Assembly: GCF_963974575.1 (NCBI RefSeq)
Contig: NZ_CAXBBQ010000001.1
Span: 558,001 to 622,000 of the forward strand
Length of the DNA stretch: 64,000 nt
Direction: 5' to 3'
DNA from: Sphingosinicella sp963974575
GTDB lineage: Bacteria; Pseudomonadota; Alphaproteobacteria; Sphingomonadales; Sphingomonadaceae
Part shown: positions 24,481-33,084 of the stretch, piece by piece
How positions within the stretch are numbered: position 1 is the first letter of the stretch
How the letters are laid out: each line of letters opens with the position of its first letter
Made by a program: the position numbers and the translations under genes
The notes under the pieces: generated by a model
Databases searched by the model: none
The model's input: the letters and a program-made list of their open reading frames with translations, nothing else
What the model was told of the DNA's origin: nothing

Positions 24481-25723
24481 ACTTCATCCGGCCGAAGGCT
24501 GGATGGCTTTTCTCCTTCGTGAACTTGCCTCGAACGACGTTCGCCCTGCGCAACTTGTCGAGATGATCCGACCAATATTGCATCATTCGTACGCGCTCGG
24601 CCCAGTGTTCGCCGCGAAGATAGGCGCGGCGGACGTTGTTGCTTTCCATGTGCGCCAGCTGCCGTTCGATCGCGTCCGGATGCCATTTACGGCTTTCATT
24701 CAGAAGCGTGCTGGCAATGGCCCTGAAGCCGTGCGCGGTCATTTCATTCTGGGCGTAGCCCAGACGCCGGAGCGCGGCATTGATGCTATTGTCCGAAATC
24801 GGCCGGTCCGGTGATCGGATCGAGGGAAACAGGTAGCGGGAGTGTCGCGTATAGAGCCTCAGCTCACGCAAGAGCTCAAGAACCTGGGATGACAGCGGCA
24901 CATTATGCTCGCGGCCCATCTTCATTCGGGCGCCCGGGATGGCCCAGAGTGTGCCGTCGAAGTCGAACTCATCCCATTCTGCATTCCTGAGTTCGCCGGG
25001 CCGGACAAAGACGTGGGGGAGGATCTTCAATGCAAAATCTACCGACGGCTGACCCTGGTAGCCGTCGATGGCCCGCAGCAATTCGCCCACGCGCTGCGGC
25101 TCGACGAGCGCGGCCCTGTGCTTGACCTTCGGGGCAATGAGCGCGCCGCGCAGGTCGAGCGTCACATCGCGTTCGGCCCGGCCCGTGGCGATGGCATAGC
25201 GGATCACGCTGCTGCACGTGCTGCGCAGACGGCGGGCCGTCTCGTAACGGCCCCGGACCTCGACCGTTCGCAATACGGTTAGAACCTCGGGCGCTTTCAG
25301 TTCTCCGATCGGCCGTCCGCCGATCAGGGGTTCGGCAAAGCCGATGAGCCAACGCAGCTTGTCCATCGTTGAGGACGAGCGGCCTTCAGCCTCGCATTTT
25401 TCAAGCCATTCCTCTGCCACGGCCTTGAACGTGTTTGCCTCGGGGACGGACGAGAGGCCGCGCGTGATCTTCTTGTAGACGGATGGGTTGATGCCTTTTT
25501 CGAGCATATCGGCCGCGCTCGCGCGCTTCTCGCGTGCGGCCTTGAGTGAGACCCTGGGATAGACGCCGAGGGCCAGCGTGCCTCTTTTGCCCGCGTGCCT
25601 GTAGTCCATGCGCCAATAGCGGGCGCCGTTCGGGTGGACGAGCAGATAGAGTCCATGCATGTCGGCGGCCTTGAATGGCTTGTCGCGGACCTTGAGTTTT
25701 CGGATGGCGGCATCGGTCAGCAT
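24473..25723 (-). CDS. P4-type tyrosine recombinase (integrase)
   Basis: The 416-residue protein has the N-terminal DUF4102 arm-binding domain (MLTDAAIRKLKVRDKPFKAA … MDYRHAGKRGTLALGVYP), a core-binding SAM-like domain (~98-185), and a catalytic domain. The catalytic residues are R241 (VRPGELRNAEW), H331-G-F-R334, H358 (ERQLAH) and nucleophile Y368 (RRAYLRGEHW). All are intact, so it may be active. ATG at 25723 is preferred because it begins the DUF4102 motif. It lies 161 bp from the 3' end of a tRNA-Leu gene, the usual attachment site for this family. Repeated AAATGTACCGTCA boxes precede it, one touching the start codon, suggesting autoregulation. Confidence 0.95.
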   Translation of the reverse strand: MLTDAAIRKLKVRDKPFKAADMHGLYLLVHPNGARYWRMDYRHAGKRGTLALGVYPRVSLKAAREKRASAADMLEKGINPSVYKKITRGLSSVPEANTFKAVAEEWLEKCEAEGRSSSTMDKLRWLIGFAEPLIGGRPIGELKAPEVLTVLRTVEVRGRYETARRLRSTCSSVIRYAIATGRAERDVTLDLRGALIAPKVKHRAALVEPQRVGELLRAIDGYQGQPSVDFALKILPHVFVRPGELRNAEWDEFDFDGTLWAIPGARMKMGREHNVPLSSQVLELLRELRLYTRHSRYLFPSIRSPDRPISDNSINAALRRLGYAQNEMTAHGFRAIASTLLNESRKWHPDAIERQLAHMESNNVRRAYLRGEHWAERVRMMQYWSDHLDKLRRANVVRGKFTKEKSHPAFGRMKSV

Positions 25724-25827
25724 GACGGTACATTTCCGCTTTCGAGGGAAAATATACCGCAAATGTACCGTCAGATTTGACGGTATACAACGAACGGGGA
25801 CGGTTTGAGACGGAAAACGTACCGTCA
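25723..25827. promoter_or_regulatory. Cluster of TACCGTCA boxes in the integrase promoter
   Basis: AAATGTACCGTCA occurs at 25761-25773 and inverted at 25723-25735, where it abuts the integrase ATG. A third copy (AAACGTACCGTCA) is at 25815-25827. Between them TACCGTCA-GATT-TGACGGTA (25766-25785) makes a perfect 8-bp inverted repeat. Such spaced repeats beside an integrase and its attachment site fit arm-type integrase binding sites or a repressor operator. Confidence 0.6.
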
Positions 25828-25883
25828 GAAATGGCTGAAATCAGCCACTTTCCGGACGGGTGTGGACCCCTGCGGAAAGCGGT

Positions 25884-25971
25884 TGGTGCCCACGGCCGGG
25901 ATCGAACCGGCACGCCTGAAACAGGCGAGGGATTTTAAGTCCCTTGCGTCTACCAATTCCGCCACGTGGGC
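25884..25971 (-). tRNA. tRNA-Leu (anticodon UAA)
   Basis: The acceptor stem GCCCACG pairs with CGTGGGC, followed by A and an encoded CCA. The T-arm has GGTTCGATCC. The anticodon stem AGGGA/TCCCT holds the loop CTTAAAA (anticodon TAA), and a long variable arm (CTCGCCTGTTTCAGGCG) marks the Leu class. The integrase gene lies just past its 3' end, making it the probable integration target. I did not find a second copy of the 3' end in the window, so the other attachment half lies outside or has decayed. Confidence 0.96.
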
Positions 25972-26001
25972 CGCTGCGGTGTTTCGGCGTGCCTAGCGTC
26001 T

Positions 26002-26754
26002 CTAGATGGCGCCGTCGAGGGGGTCGTGTCCGGCGGCGGAGAGTGCGTCCATCAGGCGCGCTGCGGCGTCGTCGAGCGCGGTCTGCTCGCGGCTGCGGAT
26101 CACGAAGTTCGCGCCGATGCGGCCTTCGCGCCAGAAGGGGTAGCTGCCGATCTGGATGCCCGGCTTCTCGCGCTCCACCGCGATCAGCAGGTCGGAGACG
26201 CTGCTCTCGGGTACCCAGGCGCCCACCGTGCGGTCGAGCACGGGAAGCCCGCCTTCGAGCTTGCCGTCGAGCCCCTGGAGCATCCCCTGCGTGATCTTGG
26301 GGACCCCCGCGAGCATGAAGACGTTGCCGATGCGGATGCCCGGCGCGCCCGAAACGGGGTTCTCGATAAGGTCGGCGCCGCCGGGCACGCGGGCCATGCG
26401 CAGCCGTGCCTCGGTGATGCGGTCGCCGTAATATTGGCGCAGCATCGCCTCGGCATCCGGGTGCAGCACGACCGGCACGCCCAGCGCCTCCGCGACGGCA
26501 TCGACACTGATGTCGTCGTGCGTCGGCCCGATGCCGCCGGTGGTGAAGACGTAGTCGTACTGGGCGCGGCAGGCATTGACGGCAGCGACAATGGCACCCA
26601 TCTGATCGGCGACGACGCGTGCCTCGGCGAGCTGGATTCCCTGAATGTTAAGCCATTTCGCGAGATAAGCGAGGTTGGCATCCTGGGTCCGGCCGGAGAG
26701 AATCTCGTCGCCGATGACGATGAGCGCGGCAGTCCAGATGCGGGTTTCGACCAT
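26002..26754 (-). CDS. Molybdopterin-binding-domain (CinA N-terminal-like) protein
   Basis: The 250-residue protein opens ALIVIGDEILSGRTQDANLAYLAKWL and has YDYVFTTGGIGPTHDDISVDAVAEALGV, the MoCF_biosynth/CinA N-domain signature. It then has FMLAGVPKITQGMLQGL and a C-terminal alpha/beta extension. It lacks the CinA C-terminal amidase domain, so it is the stand-alone form found in many alphaproteobacteria. Possible nucleotide pyrophosphatase or MoeA-like binding roles are unproven here. It sits next to the tRNA-Leu and marks the return to core genome. Confidence 0.88.
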   Translation of the reverse strand: MVETRIWTAALIVIGDEILSGRTQDANLAYLAKWLNIQGIQLAEARVVADQMGAIVAAVNACRAQYDYVFTTGGIGPTHDDISVDAVAEALGVPVVLHPDAEAMLRQYYGDRITEARLRMARVPGGADLIENPVSGAPGIRIGNVFMLAGVPKITQGMLQGLDGKLEGGLPVLDRTVGAWVPESSVSDLLIAVEREKPGIQIGSYPFWREGRIGANFVIRSREQTALDDAAARLMDALSAAGHDPLDGAI

Positions 26755-26857
26755 GCGGCTATCCGTAGCCGCAGTGGCAAACAGGGTAAAGCGTGATGGC
26801 AGGGTGCCGCACCACCGTTGCCGGATCGGGCTGGTTTAGGGTATTCGGAGTGACGAC

Positions 26858-27511
26858 ATGATCGGGATTCTCACCTTCGCCCTGCTGGCGGCCCCTGCGC
26901 CGAAGGCTGTAACGCTGGACGCAAACGTCCGCCGCGCCGCGCTCGATGTCGTCTCCTGTGCACAGGCGTCGGGCATCGGCAAGGGCGCCCGCAGCGTCAC
27001 GATCATTGATTACGGCCGCACCTCGCTGGAGCCGCGCCTGTGGGTGGTGGACATCAAGACCGGTGCCGCGCTCGTTCAGGAATATGTCGCGCACGGCCGC
27101 AACTCGGGCGAAAATCGCACCACGAGCTTCTCGAACGCGATGAACTCGCGCCAATCGAGCCTCGGCCTCTTCGTCACTGCCGAGACCTACCAGGGCGCGA
27201 ACGGCTATTCGCTGCGCATGGACGGGCTGGTGCCGGGGGTGAACGACGCGGCGCGCGATCGCGCCATCGTCATGCACGGCGCGCCTTACGTGAACCCGGA
27301 AGCGGGCGCGAAGCAGGGCCGCCTCGGACGCAGCTGGGGCTGCCCGGCGCTGCGTAGCGCGGTCGCGCAGGGTGTCATCGATCTCATCAAGGGCGGCAAT
27401 TTCGTGTTCGCCTGGCACCCGGACAAGGATTGGGTCGGCACCTCGCCCTACGGCAAGTGCGTCGTCGCCATGAAGGATCGTCCGGCTGGCGCCAGCCGCA
27501 CCGCGCGTTAG
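26858..27511 (+). CDS. Murein L,D-transpeptidase catalytic-domain protein, secreted
   Basis: The 217-residue protein has a short hydrophobic N-terminus (MIGILTFALLAAPAPKAVTL) that may be a signal peptide. A catalytic domain of the PF13645 type follows: VTIIDYGRTSLEPRLWVVDIKTG, the motif AIVMHGAPYV and the Cys motif GRSWGCPALRS. It would act on peptidoglycan stem peptides in the periplasm. A GGAG ribosome site precedes the ATG. It is followed 10 nt later by map, so the two may be co-transcribed. Confidence 0.85.
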   Translation: MIGILTFALLAAPAPKAVTLDANVRRAALDVVSCAQASGIGKGARSVTIIDYGRTSLEPRLWVVDIKTGAALVQEYVAHGRNSGENRTTSFSNAMNSRQSSLGLFVTAETYQGANGYSLRMDGLVPGVNDAARDRAIVMHGAPYVNPEAGAKQGRLGRSWGCPALRSAVAQGVIDLIKGGNFVFAWHPDKDWVGTSPYGKCVVAMKDRPAGASRTAR

Positions 27512-27521
27512 GACAGGTTGT

Positions 27522-28340
27522 ATGGACATGGAAGTTTCAGACGTCATTCTCGATGCGTCCGGCATCAAGCTGCACGGGCCGGAGGCCTTCGAAGGGATGC
27601 GCCGCGCGGGCCAGCTTGCTGCGGCGGCGCTCGATATGCTGGTGCCGCATGTCGTGCCCGGCGCCCGCACGATCGATCTCGATACGATGGTCTACGAGTT
27701 TGTGCGCGAACGCGGCGGTGTTCCCGCCACCGTGTTCTACAAGGGTTACAGCCATTCAAGCTGCATCAGCATCAACCATGTCGTCTGCCACGGCATCCCG
27801 AGCACGAAGAAGCTGGTGAAGGGCGATATCGCCAACATCGACATCACCGTCATCGTCGATGGCTGGCACGGCGACACCAGCCGAATGTTCCTTGTCGGCG
27901 ATGTGCCGCTGAAGGCGCGCCGCCTCGTCGATATCACCTATGAGTGCCTGATGCGCGGCATCGCGGCGGCGAAGCCGGGCAACCGCCTCGGCGACATCGG
28001 CCACGCCATCCAGTCGTACGCGGAAGAGCAGCGCTGCGGCATCGTGCGCGACTTCTGCGGGCACGGCCTTGGCCGCATGTTCCATGACGAGCCGAGCGTC
28101 GTCCATGTCGGCAAGCCGGGGCGCGGCGTGTTGCTGAAGCCCGGCATGTTCTTCACGATCGAGCCGATGATCAACCTCGGCCGCGCCGATGTGAAGGTGC
28201 TCGACGACGGCTGGACGGCGGTGACGCGCGATCGCTCGCTCTCCGCACAGTTCGAACACTCGATCGGCATCACCGAAACCGGCTGCGAGATCTTCACGAA
28301 ATCGCCGACCGGCCTCGATCATCCGCCCTACGCGGCCTGA
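27522..28340 (+). CDS. map: Methionine aminopeptidase, type I
   Basis: The 272-residue enzyme has the type I MetAP fold with its five metal ligands: Asp in NIDITVIVDGWHGDTSRMF (two Asp), His in CGHGLGRMFHDEPSVVH, Glu in FTIEPMINLG, and Glu in AQFEHSIGITETG. It removes the initiator Met from nascent proteins. The ATG at 27522 and another at 27528 are both possible; the length difference is two residues. An N-terminal extension of ~20 residues before KLHGPEAFEGMRRAGQL is usual in this group. Confidence 0.95.
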   Translation: MDMEVSDVILDASGIKLHGPEAFEGMRRAGQLAAAALDMLVPHVVPGARTIDLDTMVYEFVRERGGVPATVFYKGYSHSSCISINHVVCHGIPSTKKLVKGDIANIDITVIVDGWHGDTSRMFLVGDVPLKARRLVDITYECLMRGIAAAKPGNRLGDIGHAIQSYAEEQRCGIVRDFCGHGLGRMFHDEPSVVHVGKPGRGVLLKPGMFFTIEPMINLGRADVKVLDDGWTAVTRDRSLSAQFEHSIGITETGCEIFTKSPTGLDHPPYAA

Positions 28341-28372
28341 GAGAAAAGTCGCTGGCCCTGAAGAGGGGCGCT

Positions 28373-28828
28373 TTACAGCTCCAGTGTCATGCAGGCGCTG
28401 TAGGGGTCTTCGCGGTAATCCCCGAACGGCGGGCAAAGCGTGAAGCCGCGGCTCGCATAGAGCAGCCGTGCCGCATCGAACGCGGCGGGCGTGCCCGTTT
28501 CCAGGCTTAGCCGCGTGTAGCCGCGCTTCTTTGCTTCTTCGATGATGTGGTCGAGCATCACGGTCGCGACACCGCGCCGGCGATGGCGTTCGTCCGTCCG
28601 CATCGATTTGATCTCGCCGTGCTGCGGATCGAGTTCGCGCAGCGCGCCGCAGCCCAGAAGAACGCCTTCGTCCCACACCGTCCAGAAGGTGATATCGGGC
28701 GCGCGCAGCGCGTCGAGATCGAGAGCGTGCACACTCTCGGGCGGCGAATGACGGTGCATCTCGTCGAGATGTGCCTGCAGCAGCGCGGCGATTTCCGGGC
28801 CTTGCAGAGTGTCGCGGCGTATCTCCAT
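28373..28828 (-). CDS. GNAT-family N-acetyltransferase
   Basis: The 151-residue protein has the GNAT core: strands ITFWTVWDEGVLLGCGALREL, the acetyl-CoA loop MRTDERHRRRGVATVMLDHIIEEAKKRG, then RLSLETGTPAAFDAARLLYASRGF. This YhgX/PhnO-like form resembles general N-acetyltransferases with PFGDY near the end. Its start shares one base with the stop of the upstream class V aminotransferase gene (TGATG), indicating an operon. Substrate unknown. Confidence 0.88.
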   Translation of the reverse strand: MEIRRDTLQGPEIAALLQAHLDEMHRHSPPESVHALDLDALRAPDITFWTVWDEGVLLGCGALRELDPQHGEIKSMRTDERHRRRGVATVMLDHIIEEAKKRGYTRLSLETGTPAAFDAARLLYASRGFTLCPPFGDYREDPYSACMTLEL

Positions 28829-29970
28829 CAGCCGAGCGCCTCCCTCAGCACCGTGATCAATCGCTCGCAGTCCATATCGTCATTGTAGAGGTGTGGTGTG
28901 ACACGCAGAGAACGGCCGCGCAGTGAAACAAAGACGTTCTCGGCGGCAAGGCGTTCGAGCAGGCCGCCCGGCACGTCGTGCGGAAAGCCGAGCGACAGGA
29001 AGTGCGGCGCGCGCGTTCCGGGGTCGGGCGCGAGAAGGCCGATGCCGCGCGCCGCTTCGCCGAGCGCGAGGTTTCGGTGCCCCAGCGTTTCGGCGATGTT
29101 CGCGATGCCCCAGCCGAGCAGCATGTCGATGGCGGCGGTGGCACCCATCAAGAGCGGCGGGTTCGCCTTTTCGCCCATGTCGAAGCGGCGCGCGCCGGGC
29201 TGGAAATCGTTTCGATAGTCGACCAGCCGCGAGAAATCCTCGCTGCCGCCGCGGTTCATCCAGTTGTGCTCGATCGGCGTGCCGCCCTGATGCTTGGGCG
29301 CGACATACAGCATACCGATGCCGTAAGGGCCCATCGCCCACTTGTAGCACGCGGCGACCATGAAATCGGGCTGCACGCTGCGTGCATCGAACGGCAGCGC
29401 GCCGAGCGACTGCGTGAGATCGAGCACGAGCGCCGCGCCCGCCGCGCGGCACGCCGCGCCCACGGCGTCGAGGTCGACAAGGCCGCCGTCCGCCCAGTGG
29501 CAGTTCGGCACGGCGACCAGCCCCGTGTCCGGGCCGATCGCGGCGAGCACGGCAGGCGTCCACGCCTCTCCGGCTTCGCGCTTCACCGTCACGATGCGCG
29601 CGCCGCAGGCGATGGCATGTTCGCGCCAGATGTAGAGGTTGGAAGGGAACTGGTCGGCGAGCACCACGATGTCCTGCCCGCGCCGGAGCGGCAGGTTCCG
29701 CGCCGCGACGGCAAGCCCGTAGCTGACCGAGGGAACGACGGCGAAATCGTCCGGGCTGCTGCCGGCGAGCGCTGCGAAGCGGCTGCGCGCCGCCTCGGTG
29801 TGTGTGAAGAAGTCGGCGGGGCGATACGTCCACGGCGCGGCTTTCAGCGCCGCACCGCTTTCGACCGCTCCAGTCACCTCATGCGCGAGTGGCGACATGT
29901 AGGCGCAGTTCAGGTAGGCGACCTCACGCGGAATATCGAACCGGTCGCGCTGGCAGGGGATCATGCTCAT
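28828..29970 (-). CDS. Class V aminotransferase-fold PLP enzyme
   Basis: The 380-residue protein shows the class V fold: an N-terminal YLNCAYMSPL and FAVVPSVSYGLAVAARNLPL, then WADGGLVDLDAVGAACRAAGAALVLDLTQSLGALPFD, with Asp and Gln contacting PLP. The Schiff-base lysine is in VAACYKWAMGPYGIGMLYV. The C-terminal domain has GIANIAETLGHRN and VFVSLRGRSLRVTPHLYN. Relatives are kynureninase, isopenicillin-N epimerase and cysteine desulfurase-like proteins; no Cys-loop of NifS is seen. Substrate undecided. First gene of a two-gene unit with the GNAT protein. Confidence 0.87.
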   Translation of the reverse strand: MSMIPCQRDRFDIPREVAYLNCAYMSPLAHEVTGAVESGAALKAAPWTYRPADFFTHTEAARSRFAALAGSSPDDFAVVPSVSYGLAVAARNLPLRRGQDIVVLADQFPSNLYIWREHAIACGARIVTVKREAGEAWTPAVLAAIGPDTGLVAVPNCHWADGGLVDLDAVGAACRAAGAALVLDLTQSLGALPFDARSVQPDFMVAACYKWAMGPYGIGMLYVAPKHQGGTPIEHNWMNRGGSEDFSRLVDYRNDFQPGARRFDMGEKANPPLLMGATAAIDMLLGWGIANIAETLGHRNLALGEAARGIGLLAPDPGTRAPHFLSLGFPHDVPGGLLERLAAENVFVSLRGRSLRVTPHLYNDDMDCERLITVLREALG

Positions 29971-30045
29971 GGTTCCGTTAAGCCAGAAGCCTATGACAGC
30001 TGCAAGGACTGGCCTTTACCCCCGGCTTGCGGCTAGCGTCGTTTC

Positions 30046-30735
30046 ATGCCCGATACGGATTCCAACAACGCTGATGCCGGCCACCGCGCCCGTATGCGCG
30101 CGCGCATGTTGCAAGGCGGCGGCGATGCGTTCCACGATTACGAACTGCTCGAATATCTGCTCGGCCTCGCGATTCCACGCCGCGACACGAAGCCGCTCGC
30201 GAAGGCGCTGATTGCGCGGTTTCAGTCGTTCGCAGCGGTGATCGCGGCGGAGCCGCGCGACCTGAAGCGCGTCGAAGGCGCGGGTGACGCCGTGATCGCG
30301 ACGCTCGGCTTCGTACGCGCCGCCGCGCTTCGCCTCCAGCGTGCGAACGTCTATGGAAAGCCCGTGCTTGCCGGCTGGCAGGCGCTGCTCGATTATCTCC
30401 ATGCCGACATGGCGCATCTGGGGCGCGAACGCTTCCGCGTGCTGTTCCTCGATTCGCGCAACGTGCTCATCGCGGACGAGGTGATGTCGGACGGCACCGT
30501 GAACCAGACCTCCGTCTACGTCCGCGAAGTGATCCACCGCGCGCTCGATCTCGGCGCGACCGCCCTCATCCTTGTCCACAATCACCCCTCGGGCGACCCG
30601 AAACCGAGCCGGGATGACATCCAGCTCACCAACCACGTCCGTGACGCGGCGCGCGTACTCGGCATCCAGCTCCACGATCACATCGTCATCGGCCGCGAAG
30701 GCCACGCCAGCTTCAAGGCTCTCGGGTTGCTCTAA
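30046..30735 (+). CDS. radC: RadC-family JAB-domain protein
   Basis: The 229-residue protein has an N-terminal helix-hairpin-helix-like part (YELLEYLLGLAIPRRDTKPLAKALIARF, ~25-100). The C-terminal RadC/MPN domain carries the JAMM metal motif (VHNHPSGDPKPSRDD) after TSVYVREVIHRALDLGATALIL. RadC proteins were linked to DNA repair historically, but the catalytic role is unsettled. It stands between a leftward aminotransferase gene and purB. Length is normal for the family. Confidence 0.92.
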   Translation: MPDTDSNNADAGHRARMRARMLQGGGDAFHDYELLEYLLGLAIPRRDTKPLAKALIARFQSFAAVIAAEPRDLKRVEGAGDAVIATLGFVRAAALRLQRANVYGKPVLAGWQALLDYLHADMAHLGRERFRVLFLDSRNVLIADEVMSDGTVNQTSVYVREVIHRALDLGATALILVHNHPSGDPKPSRDDIQLTNHVRDAARVLGIQLHDHIVIGREGHASFKALGLL

Positions 30736-30793
30736 GGCTGGAAACGCCGCCGCCGCTCTGCTACCCGCGCGGCCCAGAACAGGAGCCCCGCGC

Positions 30794-32095
30794 ATGATTC
30801 CACGTTACAGCCGCCCCGAGATGACGACGCTCTGGGAGCCGGAAACCCGTTTCCAGATCTGGTTCGAGATCGAGGCGCACGCCATGGACGCGCTCGTCGA
30901 GCTTGGCGTGGTCCCCGCGGAGGCTGCGAAGGCGGTGTGGGAACGCGGCGGCTTTAATGTCGCGCGCATCGACGAGATCGAGCGCGAGGTGAAGCATGAC
31001 GTGATCGCCTTCCTCACCAGCCTTGCCGAGCATGTCGGGGAGGAAGCGCGCTTCGTCCACCAGGGCATGACGAGTTCGGACGTGCTCGATACCTGTTTCA
31101 ACGTGCAGCTCGTGCGCGCGGCGGACCTCCTCATCGCTGATCTCGATGCGCTGCTCGCCGCGATCAAGCGCCGCGCGCTTGAACACAAGATGACCCCGAC
31201 GATGGGCCGCAGCCACGGCATCCATGCCGAGCCGACCACGTTCGGCCTCAAGCTCGCGCAGGCCTATGCCGAGTTCGAACGCTGCCGCGCGCGCATGGTA
31301 GCGGCGCGCGAGGAAGTCGCCACCTGCGCGATTTCGGGCGCGGTGGGCACGTTCGCGAACATTGACCCGCGCGTTGAAGAGCACGTCGCGAAAGCGATGG
31401 GGCTGACGGCGGAGCCGGTCTCAACGCAGGTGATTCCGCGCGACCGTCACGCCATGTATTTCGCGACGCTCGGCGTCATCGCCTCGTCGGTCGAGCGTCT
31501 GGCGGTCGAGATTCGCCACCTGCAGCGTACCGAGGTGCTGGAGGCGGAGGAGTATTTCTCGCCGGGCCAGAAGGGCTCCTCGGCGATGCCGCACAAGCGC
31601 AACCCCGTGCTCACCGAGAACCTCACCGGGCTGGCACGGCTGGTGCGCGGCTATTCGATCCCGGCGATGGAAAACGTTGCGCTCTGGCACGAACGCGACA
31701 TCTCGCACTCGTCCGTCGAGCGGATGATCGGGCCGGACGCGACCGTCACGCTCGATTTCGCGCTCGTCCGCCTCACTGGCGTCATCGACAAGCTCCTCAT
31801 CTACCCTGAGCGGATGCAGAAGAACCTCGACAAGATGGGCGGGCTCATCCACTCGCAGCGCGTACTCTTGGCGCTGACGCAGGCGGGCGTCAGCCGCGAG
31901 GATTCGTACCGGCTCGTGCAGCGCAACGCGATGAAGGTGTGGGATTCGGACGGGCAGCTCCAGCTCCTCGACCTCCTCAAGGCCGACCCGGACGTGACCG
32001 CGCGTCTTTCGAACGCGGAGCTCGAAGGCCTGTTCGATCTCGGCTACCACTTCAAGCACGTCGACACGATCTTCCGGCGCGTCTTTGGTGAATAA
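30794..32095 (+). CDS. purB: Adenylosuccinate lyase
   Basis: The 433-residue enzyme has the fumarase/aspartase-superfamily layout. It starts MIPRYSRPEMTTLWEPETRFQIWFEIE, with FVHQGMTSSDVLDTC, the histidine region TMGRSHGIHAEPTTFGLKLA, and the signature loop SSAMPHKRNPVLTENLTGLAR. It catalyses two steps of purine synthesis. ATG at 30794 has AGGAG upstream and fits the family start; the frame is open earlier because it overlaps radC antisense-like composition. Confidence 0.96.
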   Translation: MIPRYSRPEMTTLWEPETRFQIWFEIEAHAMDALVELGVVPAEAAKAVWERGGFNVARIDEIEREVKHDVIAFLTSLAEHVGEEARFVHQGMTSSDVLDTCFNVQLVRAADLLIADLDALLAAIKRRALEHKMTPTMGRSHGIHAEPTTFGLKLAQAYAEFERCRARMVAAREEVATCAISGAVGTFANIDPRVEEHVAKAMGLTAEPVSTQVIPRDRHAMYFATLGVIASSVERLAVEIRHLQRTEVLEAEEYFSPGQKGSSAMPHKRNPVLTENLTGLARLVRGYSIPAMENVALWHERDISHSSVERMIGPDATVTLDFALVRLTGVIDKLLIYPERMQKNLDKMGGLIHSQRVLLALTQAGVSREDSYRLVQRNAMKVWDSDGQLQLLDLLKADPDVTARLSNAELEGLFDLGYHFKHVDTIFRRVFGE

Positions 32096-32172
32096 ATCCT
32101 GTGAAATAGGATTTATCCGGCCTGACAAGCCACTCTCACCGCGCTCGCCTACTTCGTCTACTTGCGGCTTTT

Positions 32173-33009
32173 TCAGAAGCGGTGATGCTTGCGTTCCTGC
32201 CGAAGCTGGATACCGGCGTCGAGCAGCGGTGTCGGCGTGCGCTCGAACTCCGCGGGCGTCATGCCGATGAAGTGCTTGAACTCGCGCGTCCGGTGCGATT
32301 GGTCGAAATAGCGCAGCGCGGCGAGATAGTCGTCGTCCGGATCGCCGAGGCCGCGCATCGCGGCGGCCATGTCGAGGAAGCGGCTACGACGCATCACGGT
32401 TTTGGGCGTGTGCCCGAAATGCGCGGTGGACAGGCGTTCGAGCTGGCGCGACGAGATGCCGAGCTCGTCGGCAACGTCTTCGACACGCGTCGCGCTGTCG
32501 AGGCGGGCGACGCTCTCAAGGTGCTGCATCGCGCGGTTGACGCGCTGGGGCGCTTTCAGCTGCGCGGTGATCGCGGCCTCGCAGACCGCGACGATCGCGT
32601 CGTCGTCGGTCAGCTTGGCGACGTCCGCGAACCGCGCCTCGGCGTCTTCGCCCCACACGTCGGAGAGCCGGACCATGCGGTCCGCGAAGTCGGAAGCGGG
32701 GCGGTCCGAAAGCGCGCGCCAGCCGGAGGGGCGGAGAGCGACGCCGACAATGAAGAACGGTCCGCGCACGCGCACTTTGAAAGGCCGTGCGTTGGCGCCG
32801 AAGAACAGGACGTCGCCCGGACGCTCCCAGCGCCCCGGCGCGACCTCCGCGGCCCAGTCGCCGGTGATGAGGATGCGGACGAACGCAGTCTCGGCCAGCA
32901 GCCGGTCCACCATGACGAAATCGTCGGGGAGGGGTGCCCGGAATACATAGTGGCGCGCGACATAGGGCGCGAGGTGAGGTGAGGGGGCATAGTTGCGCGA
33001 CTGCAGCAT
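32173..33009 (-). CDS. AraC-family transcriptional regulator
   Basis: The 278-residue protein has an N-terminal sensor of the DUF6597 type (YAPSPHLAPYVARHYVFRAPLPDDF … GDVLFFGANARPFKVRVRGPFFIVGVALRPSGW). The C-terminal AraC DNA-binding unit includes VEDVADELGISSRQLERLSTAHFG and the second-half RYFDQSHRTREFKHFIGMTPAEF. It is upstream of nothing obvious; the leftward 2OG oxygenase gene ends 76 bp before its start, so the two could share a transcript. Target unknown. Confidence 0.87.
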   Translation of the reverse strand: MLQSRNYAPSPHLAPYVARHYVFRAPLPDDFVMVDRLLAETAFVRILITGDWAAEVAPGRWERPGDVLFFGANARPFKVRVRGPFFIVGVALRPSGWRALSDRPASDFADRMVRLSDVWGEDAEARFADVAKLTDDDAIVAVCEAAITAQLKAPQRVNRAMQHLESVARLDSATRVEDVADELGISSRQLERLSTAHFGHTPKTVMRRSRFLDMAAAMRGLGDPDDDYLAALRYFDQSHRTREFKHFIGMTPAEFERTPTPLLDAGIQLRQERKHHRF

Positions 33010-33084
33010 GAACGGCTCTTCCGGCTCAATTCGTATACGCGCGGCAACTAATTACGAATGCGTATTGTTCCGCCCCCGCAAGAT

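Noticed and set aside
26858..27511. L,D-transpeptidase as island cargo
   Set aside because: It lies beyond the tRNA-Leu on the core side, with core-like codon use and a map neighbour, so there is no sign of transfer.
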